Below are positions 44,106-54,581 of a stretch of 64,000 nucleotides of DNA, piece by piece. Both the position numbers and the translations under genes were made by a program. Every line of letters begins with the position of its first letter. Position 1 is the first letter of the stretch. The stretch is from Streptococcus mitis. Its GTDB lineage: Bacteria > Bacillota > Bacilli > Lactobacillales > Streptococcaceae. The notes below the pieces were generated by a model. It worked only from the letters and a program-made list of their open reading frames with translations, was not told the DNA's origin and did no database searches. The stretch spans positions 1 through 64,000 of the forward strand of contig NZ_NCVK01000045.1 of NCBI RefSeq assembly GCF_002096845.1. Reading direction: 5' to 3'.

Positions 44106-44765
44106 ATGGAATCCATTTTAGAAGTTTTGACCCCAGATAACCTAGTCTTTATCTTTAAAGGATTTGGCTTGACCCTCTATATTTCTCTAATTGCCATCGT
44201 CCTCTCTACCCTCATCGGTACGGTGCTAGCCGTCATGAGAAATGGCAAAAATCCTATCTTGCGCATCATCTCCAGCATTTACATCGAGTTTGTGCGTAAC
44301 GTTCCCAACCTTCTCTGGATTTTCACTATCTTTTTAGTTTTCAAGATGAAATCCACACCAGCAGGAATCACTGCCTTCACCCTCTTTACCTCAGCAGCCT
44401 TGGCTGAGATTATTCGAGGCGGTCTCAATGCCGTAGACAAGGGACAATACGAAGCAGGAATGTCACAAGGCTTCACCTCAGTCCAAATCCTCTACCACAT
44501 CATTCTTCCACAAGCTATTCGCAAAATGCTGCCAGCCATCATTTCTCAGTTTGTAACCGTGATTAAGGATACCAGTCTTCTCTACTCTGTCATCGCCCTA
44601 CAAGAACTCTTTGGAGCTAGCCAAATTCTCATGGGTCGTTATTTCGAACCAGAGCAGGTCTTCAGTCTTTATATCCTGATTGCCCTCATCTACTTCAGCT
44701 TTAACCTAGCCATTTCTAGCCTATCTCATATGCTAGCAAAACGTTGGCAACAAGCAGCAGAATAA
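44106..44765 (+). CDS. amino acid ABC transporter permease 2
   Basis: 219 aa, same HisM/GlnP family; EAA loop AEIIRGGLNAVDKGQYEAG at about 98-116, five helices. Starts 9 nt after permease 1 with AGGAGG. Last gene of the operon. Confidence 0.92.
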   Translation: MESILEVLTPDNLVFIFKGFGLTLYISLIAIVLSTLIGTVLAVMRNGKNPILRIISSIYIEFVRNVPNLLWIFTIFLVFKMKSTPAGITAFTLFTSAALAEIIRGGLNAVDKGQYEAGMSQGFTSVQILYHIILPQAIRKMLPAIISQFVTVIKDTSLLYSVIALQELFGASQILMGRYFEPEQVFSLYILIALIYFSFNLAISSLSHMLAKRWQQAAE

Positions 44766-44769
44766 ACAG

Positions 44770-44800
44770 CTACTCTCCAGTTAAATTGGAGAGTTTTTTG
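44770..44800 (+). terminator. terminator of the amino-acid ABC operon
   Basis: ACTCTCCA / TGGAGAGT stem followed by TTTTT. Confidence 0.85.
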
Positions 44801-44828
44801 ATGATAGTAGCTATTTATAGACCTCAAT

Positions 44829-44857
44829 TTGACACCATACTTTTTCTATGATAAAAT
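44829..44857 (+). promoter_or_regulatory. promoter of the ferric-reductase-like gene
   Basis: TTGACA, 17 nt, TAAAAT. Confidence 0.85.
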
Positions 44858-44895
44858 GTAACAAATTTATTTACAACTAATCAAATCTAAATGAA

Positions 44896-46098
44896 ATGGT
44901 ATTTTCTATGAAATCAATCAAAGGACTACTCTTTATCATAGCTAGTTTTATCTTGACTATTTTGACTTGGATGAACACTTCTCCCCAATTCATGATTCCA
45001 GGACTAGCTTTAACAAGCCTATCTCTGACTTTTATCCTAGCAACTCGTCTCCCACTACTAGAAAGCTGGTTTCACGGTTTGGAGAAGGTCTACACCGTCC
45101 ACAAATTCACAGCCTTTCTCTCCATCATCCTACTCATCTTTCATAACTTTAGTATGGGCGGTTTGTGGGGCTCTCGTTTAGCTGCTCAGTTTGGCAATCT
45201 TGCCATCTATATCTTTATCAGTATCATCCTTGTCGCCTATTTAGGCAAATACATCCAATACGAAGCTTGGCGATGGATTCACCGTCTGGTTTACCTAGCC
45301 TATATTTTCGGACTCTTTCATGTCTACATGATGATGGGCAATCGTTTCCCTACATTTAATCTTCTAAGTTTTCTTGTTGGTAGCTATGCCCTTTTAGGCT
45401 TACTAGCTGGTTTTTATATCATTTTTCTATATCAAAAGATCGGCTTCCCCTATCTAGGGAAAATTACCAATCTCAAACGCTTAAATCACGATACTAGAGA
45501 AATTCAAATCCATCTTAGCAGACCTTTCAACTATCAATCAGGACAATTTGCCTTTCTAAAGATTTTCCAAGAAGGCTTTGAAAGTGCTCCACATCCCTTT
45601 TCTATCTCAGGAGGTCATGGTCAAACTCTTTACTTTACTGTTAAAAATTCAGGTGACCATACCAAGAATATCTATGACAATCTTCAAGTCGGCAGCAAAG
45701 TAACACTAGACAGAGCTTATGGGCACATGATTATAGAAGAAGGACGAGAAAATCAGGTTTGGATTGCTGGAGGCATTGGGATTACCCCCTTCATCTCTTA
45801 CATCCGTGAACATCCTATTTTAGATAAACAGGTTCACTTCTACTATAGCTTCCGTGGAGAGGAAAATGCAGTCTACCTAGATTTACTCCGTAACTATGCT
45901 CAGAAAAATCCTAATTTTGAACTCCATCTAGTCGACAGTAGGAGAGACGGCTATCTTAATTTTGAACAAGAAGAAGTGCCTGAACATACAAGCGTCTATA
46001 TGTGTGGTCCTATTTCCATGATGAAGTCACTTGCCAAACAGATTAAGAAACAAAATCCAAAAACAGAGCTTATTTACGAAGGATTCAAGTTCAAATAA
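44896..46098 (+). CDS. ferric-reductase-like transmembrane flavoprotein
   Basis: 400 aa. The N-terminal half has about six membrane helices with paired His (VHKFTAFLSI, LIFHNFSMGG, RWIHRLVYLAY, FGLFHVYM) suited to two haem groups. The C-terminal half is a ferredoxin-NADP reductase module: FAD site HPFSISGG (about 236-243), NAD(P) site WIAGGIGITPFISYIREH, and VYMCGPISMM. It should pass electrons from NAD(P)H to an acceptor across the membrane (NOX/FRE type). ATG 44896 and ATG 44908 are both possible starts; neither has a clear ribosome site. Confidence 0.85.
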   Translation: MVFSMKSIKGLLFIIASFILTILTWMNTSPQFMIPGLALTSLSLTFILATRLPLLESWFHGLEKVYTVHKFTAFLSIILLIFHNFSMGGLWGSRLAAQFGNLAIYIFISIILVAYLGKYIQYEAWRWIHRLVYLAYIFGLFHVYMMMGNRFPTFNLLSFLVGSYALLGLLAGFYIIFLYQKIGFPYLGKITNLKRLNHDTREIQIHLSRPFNYQSGQFAFLKIFQEGFESAPHPFSISGGHGQTLYFTVKNSGDHTKNIYDNLQVGSKVTLDRAYGHMIIEEGRENQVWIAGGIGITPFISYIREHPILDKQVHFYYSFRGEENAVYLDLLRNYAQKNPNFELHLVDSRRDGYLNFEQEEVPEHTSVYMCGPISMMKSLAKQIKKQNPKTELIYEGFKFK

Positions 46099-46108
46099 TC
46101 AATCACAT

Positions 46109-46136
46109 TCTCCTGGAATTTCCCAGGAGTTTTTTC
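46109..46136 (+). terminator. terminator of the ferric-reductase-like gene
   Basis: CTCCTGG / CCAGGAG stem followed by TTTTTT. Confidence 0.85.
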
Positions 46137-46148
46137 TACACAAATACT

Positions 46149-46183
46149 TAAAAACACTGCCAGATTTCTAGCAGTGCTTTGAA
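46149..46183 (-). terminator. terminator of msmK
   Basis: Minus strand AAAGCACTGC / GCAGTGTTTTT with a loop of about 10 nt. Confidence 0.75.
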
Positions 46184-46194
46184 TTTCATTTATC

Positions 46195-47325
46195 TTAGTA
46201 AATTGTTCTTTCAGTTTCTACATCGAAGAAATGTGCTTTGTTCAAGTCAAATCCAAGTTCAACCGTTGCACCTGTTTGCAAGTAGTCACGAGCATCAACT
46301 TTAGCAACAAATTCATCTTTACCAACTTGGCAGTAAAGGTGAGATTCTGAACCAAGCAATTCTGATACAGAGATAGTTGCTTTGACAACTGATTCTGGGA
46401 ATGTTTCAAGGAAAGCAGGTTCTGCATTCACGTCTTCTGGACGGATACCGAAGATTAATTCTTTACCTTCGTAACCTTTTTCACGAAGAACTTTCAAAGC
46501 TCCTTCTGGTACTTTCAAGCGGAAACCGTCAGAAACAATTTCGCTACCAACCAATTTCACGTTGATAAAGTTCATAGCTGGGCTTCCGATGAATCCTGCT
46601 ACGAATTTGTTAACTGGGTTTTTGTAAACTTCTTGAGGAGTACCGATTTGTTCTACACGTCCGATAGTACCTGTACCAGCAGGGTTCTTAGTTGCTGACA
46701 TGATAACGATACGGTCTGCAAGTGTCATCGCTTCTGTTTGGTCGTGAGTTACGTAGATAGTTGTAGCTCCGATACGACGGTGGATTTTAGCGATTTCAGC
46801 ACGCATTGATACACGAAGTTTGGCATCCAAGTTTGACAAAGGCTCGTCCATCAAGAATACTTTTGCATCACGGACAATCGCACGACCCATGGCAACACGT
46901 TGACGTTGACCACCTGAAAGGTCAGCTGGTTTACGTTCCAAGAATTCTTTCAATCCAAGGATTTCAGCTGCTTCTTGCACACGTTTGTCGATGTCTTCCT
47001 TGCTGTATTTACGCAATTTCAAACCGAAAGCCATGTTATCATAAACAGTCATGTGTGGGTAAAGAGCGTAGTTTTGGAATACCATGGCGATGTCACGGTC
47101 TTTTGGAGCTACGTCGTTGACAACCACGCCATCGATAGATGCAGTACCTTCTGTGATGTCTTCAAGACCAGCAATCATACGAAGAGTTGTTGATTTACCA
47201 CATCCTGAAGGACCTACGAAAACGATAAACTCTTTGTCTTTGATGTCCAAGTTGAAGTCTTCAACTGAGTAGTGTTCGCTGTTTGGATATTTTTTGTAAA
47301 TATTTTTAAGATTTAATTCTACCAT
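46195..47325 (-). CDS. msmK: multi-sugar ABC transporter ATPase MsmK
   Basis: 376 aa. Shared ATPase that energises several carbohydrate importers in streptococci. Walker [10 protein letters not shown] (about 37-45), Q-loop [12 protein letters not shown], signature LSGGQRQR, Walker [12 protein letters not shown], and H-loop VTHDQTEAM. The C-terminal MalK-type OB regulatory domain is about 240-376 ([18 protein letters not shown]). Monocistronic, not next to a permease, as expected of a shared subunit; it could serve the lipoprotein system at 159-1640. A cre-like site lies at the promoter. Confidence 0.95.
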   Translation of the reverse strand: MVELNLKNIYKKYPNSEHYSVEDFNLDIKDKEFIVFVGPSGCGKSTTLRMIAGLEDITEGTASIDGVVVNDVAPKDRDIAMVFQNYALYPHMTVYDNMAFGLKLRKYSKEDIDKRVQEAAEILGLKEFLERKPADLSGGQRQRVAMGRAIVRDAKVFLMDEPLSNLDAKLRVSMRAEIAKIHRRIGATTIYVTHDQTEAMTLADRIVIMSATKNPAGTGTIGRVEQIGTPQEVYKNPVNKFVAGFIGSPAMNFINVKLVGSEIVSDGFRLKVPEGALKVLREKGYEGKELIFGIRPEDVNAEPAFLETFPESVVKATISVSELLGSESHLYCQVGKDEFVAKVDARDYLQTGATVELGFDLNKAHFFDVETERTIY

Positions 47326-47357
47326 GAGGTGAACTCCTTTTGTCTTTTGATAGTTTT

Positions 47358-47379
47358 ATTATAGATGAAAACGCTTTAC
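47358..47379 (-). promoter_or_regulatory. msmK -10 and cre-like CcpA site
   Basis: -10 TATAAT (47363-47358) with, just upstream on the minus strand, GTAAAGCGTTTTCA (47379-47366). This agrees with the cre consensus at all but its first two bases. Position between -10 and -35 implies catabolite repression. Confidence 0.55.
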
Positions 47380-47400
47380 ATTTCTATGGCAAGGTGACCA

Positions 47401-47440
47401 AAAAAATAAAAAAGTTCTGTGCAACTTGCACAAAACTTTA
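47401..47440 (-). terminator. terminator of the PucR-type regulator gene
   Basis: Minus strand AAGTTTTGTGCA agt TGCACAGAACTT followed by TTTT; one of the strongest hairpins in the window. Confidence 0.85.
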
Positions 47441-48307
47441 GAGAATATCTGGTAAAATCAATTGATAACACAGGGTCAGGTCGGTCAATTCTTTCAACTG
47501 AAGACCGGTCAATTCTTCCCATTTATCAATCTTGTATTGGAGAGAATTGCGGTGCAGATAGAGTTGCTGGGCTGTTTTAGTGAGAACAGCACTATTTTCC
47601 CAAAGAGAGAGAATGATTTCCTGAATCTGATCTTGATCCAAAATCATCTGGTGCAGGCATTCTTTAATGACTCTCAGGTCCACGAGTCTTTCTCCCATAC
47701 TCCAAAGATAGAGCTGAGAAAAAGTATGAACACTTTGGTGACCCTGACGCCACCAAGTCTTAAACAAATCCCGCTCTGCTTTGATCAAGTCTGATAGGGC
47801 TTGATGTCCCGTCTGAGACCAAACCTGACCCAACATGATTGACAGACGAAGTCCAAAGTCATACTCAACCGCTTCAATCGTATCGCTTAAAATAGCTCGT
47901 ACAGAGGTGTATTTATCTTGTTGAAGTACGAAAACATAATCCTGAGCTCCGACCTGTAACACTGTCTGACAGTTAGGAAAAAGAGTCCGCATCATATCCA
48001 GCCAAGAAGCTAGATTTTCCTGCTGAAAATAGGAAAGATGGCAATAAACCAACTGAATCTTTTTAAAAGTTTGTGGTGCCTGTCCCTTCCCCTCAATCAG
48101 ATAAGAATACCAAGGATTGAGCGAACGAGCCTGCTCCTGTTGAGTCAAAAGGGCAACCAACTGCTTTTCACGCTCGCTGAGCCCAGCTTCCTCCAGCAAA
48201 ATCCACTGCTGAGAAGCTAAAGGGAGAGTGAGATAGCCCTCTTTCTCTACTGGTTGGTCTGAAATCTGAGCTTCAGGAAACCAGTCTTGTAGTTCTTTTG
48301 CAATCAT
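47438..48307 (-). CDS. PucR/CdaR-type transcriptional regulator
   Basis: 289 aa from MIAKELQDWFPEAQ with GGAGG 8 nt upstream; the frame to 48337 overlaps mrnC. The recognisable part is the C-terminal PucR helix-turn-helix (about 240-285: LYLHRNSLQYKIDKWEELTG). The N-terminal two thirds look like a degenerate sensory/GGDEF-like region with no clear motif. It begins 2 nt after mrnC, so it is at the end of the cysS operon. Targets unknown; adjacent msmK is a candidate. Confidence 0.75.
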   Translation of the reverse strand: MIAKELQDWFPEAQISDQPVEKEGYLTLPLASQQWILLEEAGLSEREKQLVALLTQQEQARSLNPWYSYLIEGKGQAPQTFKKIQLVYCHLSYFQQENLASWLDMMRTLFPNCQTVLQVGAQDYVFVLQQDKYTSVRAILSDTIEAVEYDFGLRLSIMLGQVWSQTGHQALSDLIKAERDLFKTWWRQGHQSVHTFSQLYLWSMGERLVDLRVIKECLHQMILDQDQIQEIILSLWENSAVLTKTAQQLYLHRNSLQYKIDKWEELTGLQLKELTDLTLCYQLILPDIL

Positions 48308-48309
48308 CT

Positions 48310-48696
48310 CTAGCCCTCCACTTTTTGGATGCACCACGAAATCAAGCTCTCAAGACGTTCCAGATTTTCAGTCATATGGAGATAGCCCATCACTGCTTCA
48401 AAACCTGTGGACATACGGTAAGTCACTACATCAGCATTTTTGGCCTTGGTGTGACTATTGGTATTGCGACCACGTTTATAGATTTCTTCTTCTTTTTCTG
48501 TTAAGACCTGCTCCTCTAACATAAGGGAAATCAAGTGTGCCTGAGCTTTGGCTGATACATACTTGGTCGCTTCTTGATGGAGTTTATTGGGTTTGGTCAT
48601 ACCTTTGAGTATGAGGTGACGACGTATATACATAGAATACACCGCATCCCCCTCAAAAGCTAACGCAATCCCGTTAATGAGATTGACATCAATCAC
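48310..48696 (-). CDS. mrnC: mini-ribonuclease III
   Basis: 128 aa. RNase III catalytic domain without dsRNA-binding domain: [20 protein letters not shown], later [26 protein letters not shown] with the conserved acidic and KNADV residues. Matures 23S rRNA ends. Overlaps the cysS stop by 8 bp, the usual cysS-mrnC arrangement. Confidence 0.93.
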   Translation of the reverse strand: MIDVNLINGIALAFEGDAVYSMYIRRHLILKGMTKPNKLHQEATKYVSAKAQAHLISLMLEEQVLTEKEEEIYKRGRNTNSHTKAKNADVVTYRMSTGFEAVMGYLHMTENLERLESLISWCIQKVEG

Positions 48697-50032
48697 GAGT
48701 CCACCTCACTCCATCCTTGGTGTCAAGGAGCTTAATTCCTTGAGCAGCCAATTGGTCACGGATTTGGTCTGCTGTCGCAAAGTCACGATTGGCACGCGCT
48801 TCTTGGCGTTTTTTGATCAGGTCTTCAATCTCTGCATCCAAAACTTCCTCAATAAAGACAATTCCAAAGACTTCCAACATAGCCGCAAGAGCTTCCTTAA
48901 CACTTGCATCATAGTTACCTGAGTTAATCCATTTGGCCATTTCAAAGACTACTGTAATACCGTTGGCAGAGTTGAAATCCTCGTCCATAGCTGCTACAAA
49001 CTTATCTTTAAAGGCCTGTAATTCTTGAGCATCAACACTTTCAGTAAAAGGTTGCTCGTAAGTATTCTTCAGATACTTGAGATTAGTCTCTGCATCGCGC
49101 ACCGCTTTTTCCGTAAAGTTGATAGGCTTGCGATAATGTTGAGTCGCAAAGAAGAAACGAAGCACTTGCCCATCAAGAGTTTTAAGGGCATCGTGTACGG
49201 TGATAAAGTTCCCCAAAGACTTGGACATCTTGACATTGTCAATATTGACAAAGCCATTGTGCATCCAGTAGTTAGCAAAAGTCTTGCCTGTTTTAGCTTC
49301 AGACTGGGCAATTTCATTGGTATGATGAGGAAACTCTAGGTCGGCTCCACCACCGTGAATATCAATGGTATCACCTAAAATCTCTGTCGACATGACTGAA
49401 CACTCGATGTGCCAGCCCGGACGACCAGGTCCCCAAGGACTGTCCCAAGAAATCTCGCCTGATTTGGCAGCTTTCCAAAGGGCAAAGTCTATAGGATTTT
49501 CCTTACGAGCCGTTTCTTCATCGGTACGACCTGAAGCACCTAACTCCAAATCTTCCAAGGTTTTATTGGCCAACTTGGCATAGTTATGGGATTTTTCCAC
49601 ACGGAAGTAAACATCCCCTTGACTCTCGTAGGCAAAGCCTTTTCCAATCAAGTCTTCCACAAAGCGGATAATGTCAGCCATAAACTCCACCACACGCGGA
49701 TGGCGGGTCGCAGGTTTGACGCCCAAGGCCGTCACATCCTCACGAAAGGCAGCGATATACTTGTCCGCAACTTCCTGAGGCGTGATACCTTCTTCCTTGG
49801 CACGATTGATAATCTTATCATCTACATCCGTAAAATTGGAAATATAGGCAACCTCATAACCATGATACTCAAAATAACGACGAATGGTATCAAAAGCCAC
49901 CGTTGAACGAGCATTCCCTACATGAATATAGTTGTACACGGTTGGCCCACAAACATACATCTTAACCTTACCGTCCTCAATCGGGACAAATTCTCGCAAA
50001 TCACGAGACATGGTGTCATAGATTTTAATCAT
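48689..50032 (-). CDS. cysS: cysteinyl-tRNA synthetase
   Basis: 447 aa class I synthetase. HIGH-equivalent YIHVGNARS (about 36-44), zinc ligand cysteines CGPTVYN and [13 protein letters not shown] (about 267-274), C-terminal helical domain. Normal length. Downstream of cysE, linking cysteine synthesis with charging. Confidence 0.97.
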   Translation of the reverse strand: MIKIYDTMSRDLREFVPIEDGKVKMYVCGPTVYNYIHVGNARSTVAFDTIRRYFEYHGYEVAYISNFTDVDDKIINRAKEEGITPQEVADKYIAAFREDVTALGVKPATRHPRVVEFMADIIRFVEDLIGKGFAYESQGDVYFRVEKSHNYAKLANKTLEDLELGASGRTDEETARKENPIDFALWKAAKSGEISWDSPWGPGRPGWHIECSVMSTEILGDTIDIHGGGADLEFPHHTNEIAQSEAKTGKTFANYWMHNGFVNIDNVKMSKSLGNFITVHDALKTLDGQVLRFFFATQHYRKPINFTEKAVRDAETNLKYLKNTYEQPFTESVDAQELQAFKDKFVAAMDEDFNSANGITVVFEMAKWINSGNYDASVKEALAAMLEVFGIVFIEEVLDAEIEDLIKKRQEARANRDFATADQIRDQLAAQGIKLLDTKDGVRWTRD

Positions 50033-50113
50033 AAATCATAATCAGGAAAGCTAAAATCCAAGAACAGTTAGTCTCATCACTGAGAGTTCAATTGAATTTC
50101 AGTCCGAATGTCT

Positions 50114-50998
50114 CTAAACTTCGGAATCCCTTGCTCCTTTCTCATTCAGATAAACCACCTGAGTCTGTTTGACAAAGCCGATTTTTTCATACAAGCGCTT
50201 GGCACCTACATTACTATCCTCTACAGCAATCTGAAATTCCTTATCATTTTGCTCAATCAATTGGTTGACTAGAGATTTTGCTAAGTAACTTCCATAGCCT
50301 TTCCCACGTTCAGGTTCCGATATTGCTAAACCGTAGAAGTAATTCGTATTAGTCGATAAATCTATCGTGCAAGTTCCAATAACCTGACCGTCTTTTAACA
50401 AAATATATAAGCGACTTTCTGGATCCTTCAGAGCTTCAGCGACATATCTATCCACAATCTCTCTAGACTCATGTTCCTCTGAAAATGCCTGAAATTTTAA
50501 CTGACTGATTTGCTCCTGATACGAACTATCTGCTAACAAAACTTCAAGATTAGAAACCTTTGCTAACGGATAAGGTCTTCTATCCTTACCTAACCAGGTT
50601 TCTGTCGCTTCATCCTCAACCAATCCCCAGTTGCTGACAAAATCAGGATGGTGGTCTAGAAAAACACGCTCTGTCTGAAAAGTAACTGAACGAATAGAGA
50701 AAGAAGCTGTTTCTCTCTCAAAACTAGTAAACAGTGCACGCGCAATCCCCTGACGGCGATGATTTGGATGAACCAGTATCGTCACTTCCACATCTTGATC
50801 ATCTGCATAGACAGTTAATAAACCAACAAGTTCGCCTTTTTCATAATAAAGGAAAAAGGCGGGCATGTTTGGGTCAAAATTAAGCATGTTAGAAAGATAG
50901 GGATCACGATAGGTACCGTCATAGTTTTGGCAACAGTTAATTAGTTTTTTAGCCTCAGATTGCTCCTCTTGGCTTAACTTGTTTCTTGCTTGAATCAT
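50114..50998 (-). CDS. tandem GNAT acetyltransferase
   Basis: 294 aa with two GNAT modules: first VTILVHPNHRRQGIARALF (about 73-91), second YGLAISEPERGKGYGSYLAKSL (about 222-243) followed by RLYEKIGFVKQ. Acyl acceptor unknown. Embedded between cysE (11-nt gap) and cysS in the same operon. Confidence 0.85.
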   Translation of the reverse strand: MIQARNKLSQEEQSEAKKLINCCQNYDGTYRDPYLSNMLNFDPNMPAFFLYYEKGELVGLLTVYADDQDVEVTILVHPNHRRQGIARALFTSFERETASFSIRSVTFQTERVFLDHHPDFVSNWGLVEDEATETWLGKDRRPYPLAKVSNLEVLLADSSYQEQISQLKFQAFSEEHESREIVDRYVAEALKDPESRLYILLKDGQVIGTCTIDLSTNTNYFYGLAISEPERGKGYGSYLAKSLVNQLIEQNDKEFQIAVEDSNVGAKRLYEKIGFVKQTQVVYLNEKGARDSEV

Positions 50999-51009
50999 AT
51001 AGGTATCCT

Positions 51010-51627
51010 CTACAACCCAGACGATCTGTGACTGGCTTCTTTAGACTGCTCGAGTTTATTGACGTAGTACTCTCGTTTTTCTTCGACTTCGTGAATCGTC
51101 GGTTCATCCTTCTGTCCATGAACACGGACAATCTTAGCAGGAATACCGACAACCGTCACATCACTAGGTACGTCTGCCACAACAACTGCTGCTGCACCAA
51201 CCTTGGCATTTTTACCGATTTCCACCGGTCCGATAACTTGGGCATGAGCTGATATGAGGGCTCCCTTTCGAACCGTCGGATGACGTTTACCTACATCCTT
51301 ACCAGTCCCTCCAAGAGTCACTCCGTGATAGAGAAGAACGCCTTTTTCAACAATCGCCGTCTCCCCAATCACCAGACCAGAACCGTGGTCAATAAAGACA
51401 CCTGAATCGATCTGGGCTCCTGGATGAATCTCAATCTGAGTCCAAAAGCGCCAGAACTGACTGTGCATACGAGCTAAGAGCTTAAAGCCATGCTTCCAAA
51501 GAAAATGCGAGAGACGGTGGGCCGCCAAGGCCTTGACACCTGGATAGGTCAGCAAAACCTCCAAAGTGGTGCGGGCCGCTGGATCATTTTCTTTTACGAT
51601 ATCAATGGTTTCGCGCCACCATCCCAT
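51010..51627 (-). CDS. cysE: serine O-acetyltransferase
   Basis: 205 aa. First step of cysteine synthesis: serine + acetyl-CoA to O-acetylserine. N-terminal helical region, then the left-handed beta helix with HPGAQIDSGVFIDHGSGLVIGE (catalytic His in IDHGSG) and GKRHPTVRKG. Feedback-type C-terminal tail present. Starts 15 nt after pnp. Confidence 0.95.
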   Translation of the reverse strand: MGWWRETIDIVKENDPAARTTLEVLLTYPGVKALAAHRLSHFLWKHGFKLLARMHSQFWRFWTQIEIHPGAQIDSGVFIDHGSGLVIGETAIVEKGVLLYHGVTLGGTGKDVGKRHPTVRKGALISAHAQVIGPVEIGKNAKVGAAAVVVADVPSDVTVVGIPAKIVRVHGQKDEPTIHEVEEKREYYVNKLEQSKEASHRSSGL

Positions 51628-51642
51628 ACATTTCTCCTTTTC

Positions 51643-53856
51643 TTATTCTGAATCTTTTGGTGTTTCTGTAAATTCTTTCTTAGGTTTGTGGTCCTTGTGA
51701 TGACGTGGGCGATGAGGACGCTCTGATTTTTCACCTTTTTCATCACGTTCAGGTTTTGGCGGACGAGGTAGAAGAGCCTTCATAGAAGCATCCACACGTC
51801 CTTTTTCATCAATCTTGATAACCTTAACATCAACTTCATCCCCGATTGCTACCAAGTCTTCGACATTATTGGTACGCGTCCAAGCCATTTCAGAAATGTG
51901 CACAAGTGCATCTGTCTTGTCAAAGAGGTTGACAAAGGCACCAAATTTCTCGATACGAACGACTTTAGCACGGTAAACTTCACCCACCTTAGCCTCACGG
52001 ACCAAACCAGCAATAATTTCTTTAGCACGGTTAATAGCATCTTGGTCGCTAGAGTAGATAGACACATTTCCTTCTTCGTCGATATCAATCTTAACGCCTG
52101 TTTCAGCGATAATCTTGTCGATGGTTTCTCCACCCTTACCGATGACAATCTTGATTTTATCCACATCAATCTTGATGGTATCAATTTTCGGAGCAGTTGG
52201 AGCCAATTCTGGACGAACTTCTGGAATGGTTGCTTCAATGACATCAAGGATTTCAAAACGCGCTTTCTTGGCTTGAGCAAGAGCCTCAGTCAAGATTTCT
52301 GCAGTGATTCCTTGAATCTTGATATCCATTTGAAGGGCTGTAATCCCGTCACGAGTACCTGCAACCTTGAAGTCCATGTCTCCAAAGTGGTCTTCCAAAC
52401 CTTGGATATCTGTCAATACTGTGTAGTTATTTCCATCTGAGATGAGACCCATGGCAATACCAGCTACTGGCGCCTTGATTGGCACACCACCAGCCATAAG
52501 GGCAAGAGTTCCTGCACAGATAGAAGCCTGAGATGAAGAACCGTTTGATTCCAAGACCTCAGCTACCAAGCGGATAGCATATGGGAATTCTTCCAAACTT
52601 GGCAAGACTTGAGCAAGAGCACGCTCACCAAGAGCACCGTGACCGATTTCACGACGACCTGGCGCACCATAACGACCTGTTTCCCCTACAGAGTATTGTG
52701 GGAAGTTATAGTGGTGCATAAAGCGTTTCTTGTACTCTGGGTCCAAACCATCAATGATTTGAGTTTCCCCCATCGGAGCCAAGGTCAAGACTGAAAGAGC
52801 TTGAGTTTGCCCACGAGTGAAGAGACCTGAACCGTGCACACGAGGAAGGAAGTCAACAACCGCATCCAAAGGACGGATTTCATCGACCTTACGACCGTCA
52901 GGACGTACCTTATCTTCTGTGATCAAACGGCGCACTTCAGCGTGTTCCATTTGTTCCAAAATTTCAGCCACATCACGAATGATACGGTCAAATTCTTCGT
53001 GGTCCGCATATTTTTCTTCGTAAACAGCAGTCACTTGGTCTTTAACTGCTTGAGTTGCAGCTTCACGGGCCAATTTTTCTTCTACTTGAACCGCTTTTTG
53101 GAGGTCGCTGTTATAGGCTGCGATGATTTCAGCCTGCAATTCAGCATCCACATGAAGCAATTCTACTTCTGCTTTTTCCTTACCGACAGCAGCAACGATT
53201 TCTTCTTGGAAAGCAATCAATTCTTTGACCGCTTCGTGCCCTTTAAGGAGCGCTTCCAGCATGATTTCTTCTGACAATTCTTTAGCACCAGATTCTACCA
53301 TGTTGATGGCGTGTTTGGTACCAGCTACTGTCAATTCAAGGAGAGATTGCTCTGCTTGTTCTTGCGTAGGGTTGATGATGATTTGACCATCCACATAACC
53401 CACTTGGACACCAGCGATTGGTCCGTCAAACGGAATATCTGAGATAGAAAGCGCCAAGGATGAACCAAACATAGCAGCCATTGGTGCAGAGGCATTTTCA
53501 TCATAAGAAAGCACAGTGTTAATCACTTGTACTTCATTACGGAAACCTTCCGCAAACATTGGTCGGATTGGACGGTCAATCAAACGCGCTGTCAAAGTCG
53601 CATCCGTTGAAGGACGTCCTTCACGTTTCATAAAGCCACCAGGAAACTTCCCAGCCGCATACATTTTTTCTTCGTAGTTGACTTGGAGAGGGAAGAAATC
53701 CCCAGTTGCCATCTTCTTAGACATAACAGCTGCAGTCAAGACAGTTGACTCACCGTAACGCACGACAACTGCGCCATTTGCTTGCTTAGCAACCTGACCA
53801 GTCTCTACAATTAACTCACGACCCGCAAAAGTCGTTTGAAACACTTGTTTTGTCAT
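51643..53856 (-). CDS. pnp: polynucleotide phosphorylase
   Basis: 737 aa from [15 protein letters not shown] with GGGG 6-8 nt upstream; the longer frame to 53970 is non-coding leader. Two RNase PH domains (about 1-215 and 310-545; [31 protein letters not shown]), KH domain (about 560-615, [10 protein letters not shown]) and S1 domain (about 625-695), then a charged tail. Phosphorolytic 3'-5' RNA decay. First gene of pnp-cysE-GNAT-cysS-mrnC-pucR; preceded by a 725-bp gene-free region full of hairpins. Confidence 0.96.
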   Translation of the reverse strand: MTKQVFQTTFAGRELIVETGQVAKQANGAVVVRYGESTVLTAAVMSKKMATGDFFPLQVNYEEKMYAAGKFPGGFMKREGRPSTDATLTARLIDRPIRPMFAEGFRNEVQVINTVLSYDENASAPMAAMFGSSLALSISDIPFDGPIAGVQVGYVDGQIIINPTQEQAEQSLLELTVAGTKHAINMVESGAKELSEEIMLEALLKGHEAVKELIAFQEEIVAAVGKEKAEVELLHVDAELQAEIIAAYNSDLQKAVQVEEKLAREAATQAVKDQVTAVYEEKYADHEEFDRIIRDVAEILEQMEHAEVRRLITEDKVRPDGRKVDEIRPLDAVVDFLPRVHGSGLFTRGQTQALSVLTLAPMGETQIIDGLDPEYKKRFMHHYNFPQYSVGETGRYGAPGRREIGHGALGERALAQVLPSLEEFPYAIRLVAEVLESNGSSSQASICAGTLALMAGGVPIKAPVAGIAMGLISDGNNYTVLTDIQGLEDHFGDMDFKVAGTRDGITALQMDIKIQGITAEILTEALAQAKKARFEILDVIEATIPEVRPELAPTAPKIDTIKIDVDKIKIVIGKGGETIDKIIAETGVKIDIDEEGNVSIYSSDQDAINRAKEIIAGLVREAKVGEVYRAKVVRIEKFGAFVNLFDKTDALVHISEMAWTRTNNVEDLVAIGDEVDVKVIKIDEKGRVDASMKALLPRPPKPERDEKGEKSERPHRPRHHKDHKPKKEFTETPKDSE

Positions 53857-53933
53857 TTTAATCCCCTTTGGATTGATGAAATTATACGCCTTGCCTACAA
53901 AGATCAAGATACTAAGGACGTCAAAAGCAAAGT

Positions 53934-54390
53934 AAAAATAGGAAACTGACGAAGTCTTCGATGAAGACAAGACAGTTTATCTTTTTTACACAGCTTTTCG
54001 GCCGGGTTCAATTACACAAGATATTTTGGACGGTTCGGCTTGCCGAATATTTCTGTAGAAAAATAGGACGGTGACGCCGCACTCGATGAGTGCTAGGAAG
54101 CTTATCTTTTTTCCTAAGAAATGAGGCCAAAATTCAATTAAGTATCTTTTTGATATTTCCCTAAAATAGTGCGAACGGGAGGTAAAATTATCCAGTGGAT
54201 GATTTTAGAGATCCAATGGAATTTCAATGGTAATTTTTAATTACTTCGCCTTTTCATTTCTATGCTCAAGCTAAAATAGTTTCCCGAACTATTTTACTCT
54301 CAAAAATTCCGTCCTAGAAAATAACAGAGTTATTCTCTAGGATACCACGATAGCGTGAAATATCTTTTAAATACTCACTCCGTTCGTGTT
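53934..54390. other. array of hairpins between metF and pnp
   Basis: No ORF of note in the 725-bp gap 53857-54581. It contains two aligned 54-nt repeats (53934-53987, 54059-54112), each framed by AAAAATAGGA and TTATCTTTTTT with a central hairpin. Other stems: TTCGGC tt GCCGAA (about 54033-54046), TAAAATTATCC agt GGATGATTTTA (54183-54207), TAAAATAGTT tcccg AACTATTTTA (54272-54296) and TCCTAGAAAATAAC aga GTTATTCTCTAGGA (54311-54341). Identity unknown; SPRITE-like or other pneumococcal non-coding repeat, or a pnp leader. Confidence 0.55.
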
Positions 54391-54534
54391 TTTTGAGACA
54401 CACATTATCAGATTTTGTTTAAAAAATAATCAACTTTAAACAAACTTCTACAACCTAAATACCCTCATCTTTGTATCAAGTACGTACAGAGTCTATTTTA
54501 TCATATTTTTCTTAAAAAGTGCGGTCTTTACCAT

Positions 54535-54575
54535 TAAAAAGGAACCATTCCCCTCACTTGAGAAGAATGGTTTGC
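54535..54575 (-). terminator. terminator of metF
   Basis: Minus strand AACCATTC / GAATGGTT with a 15-nt loop, followed by CCTTTTT. Confidence 0.75.
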
Positions 54576-54581
54576 TTTTTA

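Noticed and set aside
52834-53274. plus-strand open frame opposite pnp
   Set aside because: Antisense shadow of a highly conserved gene, without start signals.
53857-53970. 38-codon N-terminal extension of pnp
   Set aside because: Known PNPase starts at MTKQVF with a ribosome site; the extension covers the presumed promoter and part of the hairpin region.
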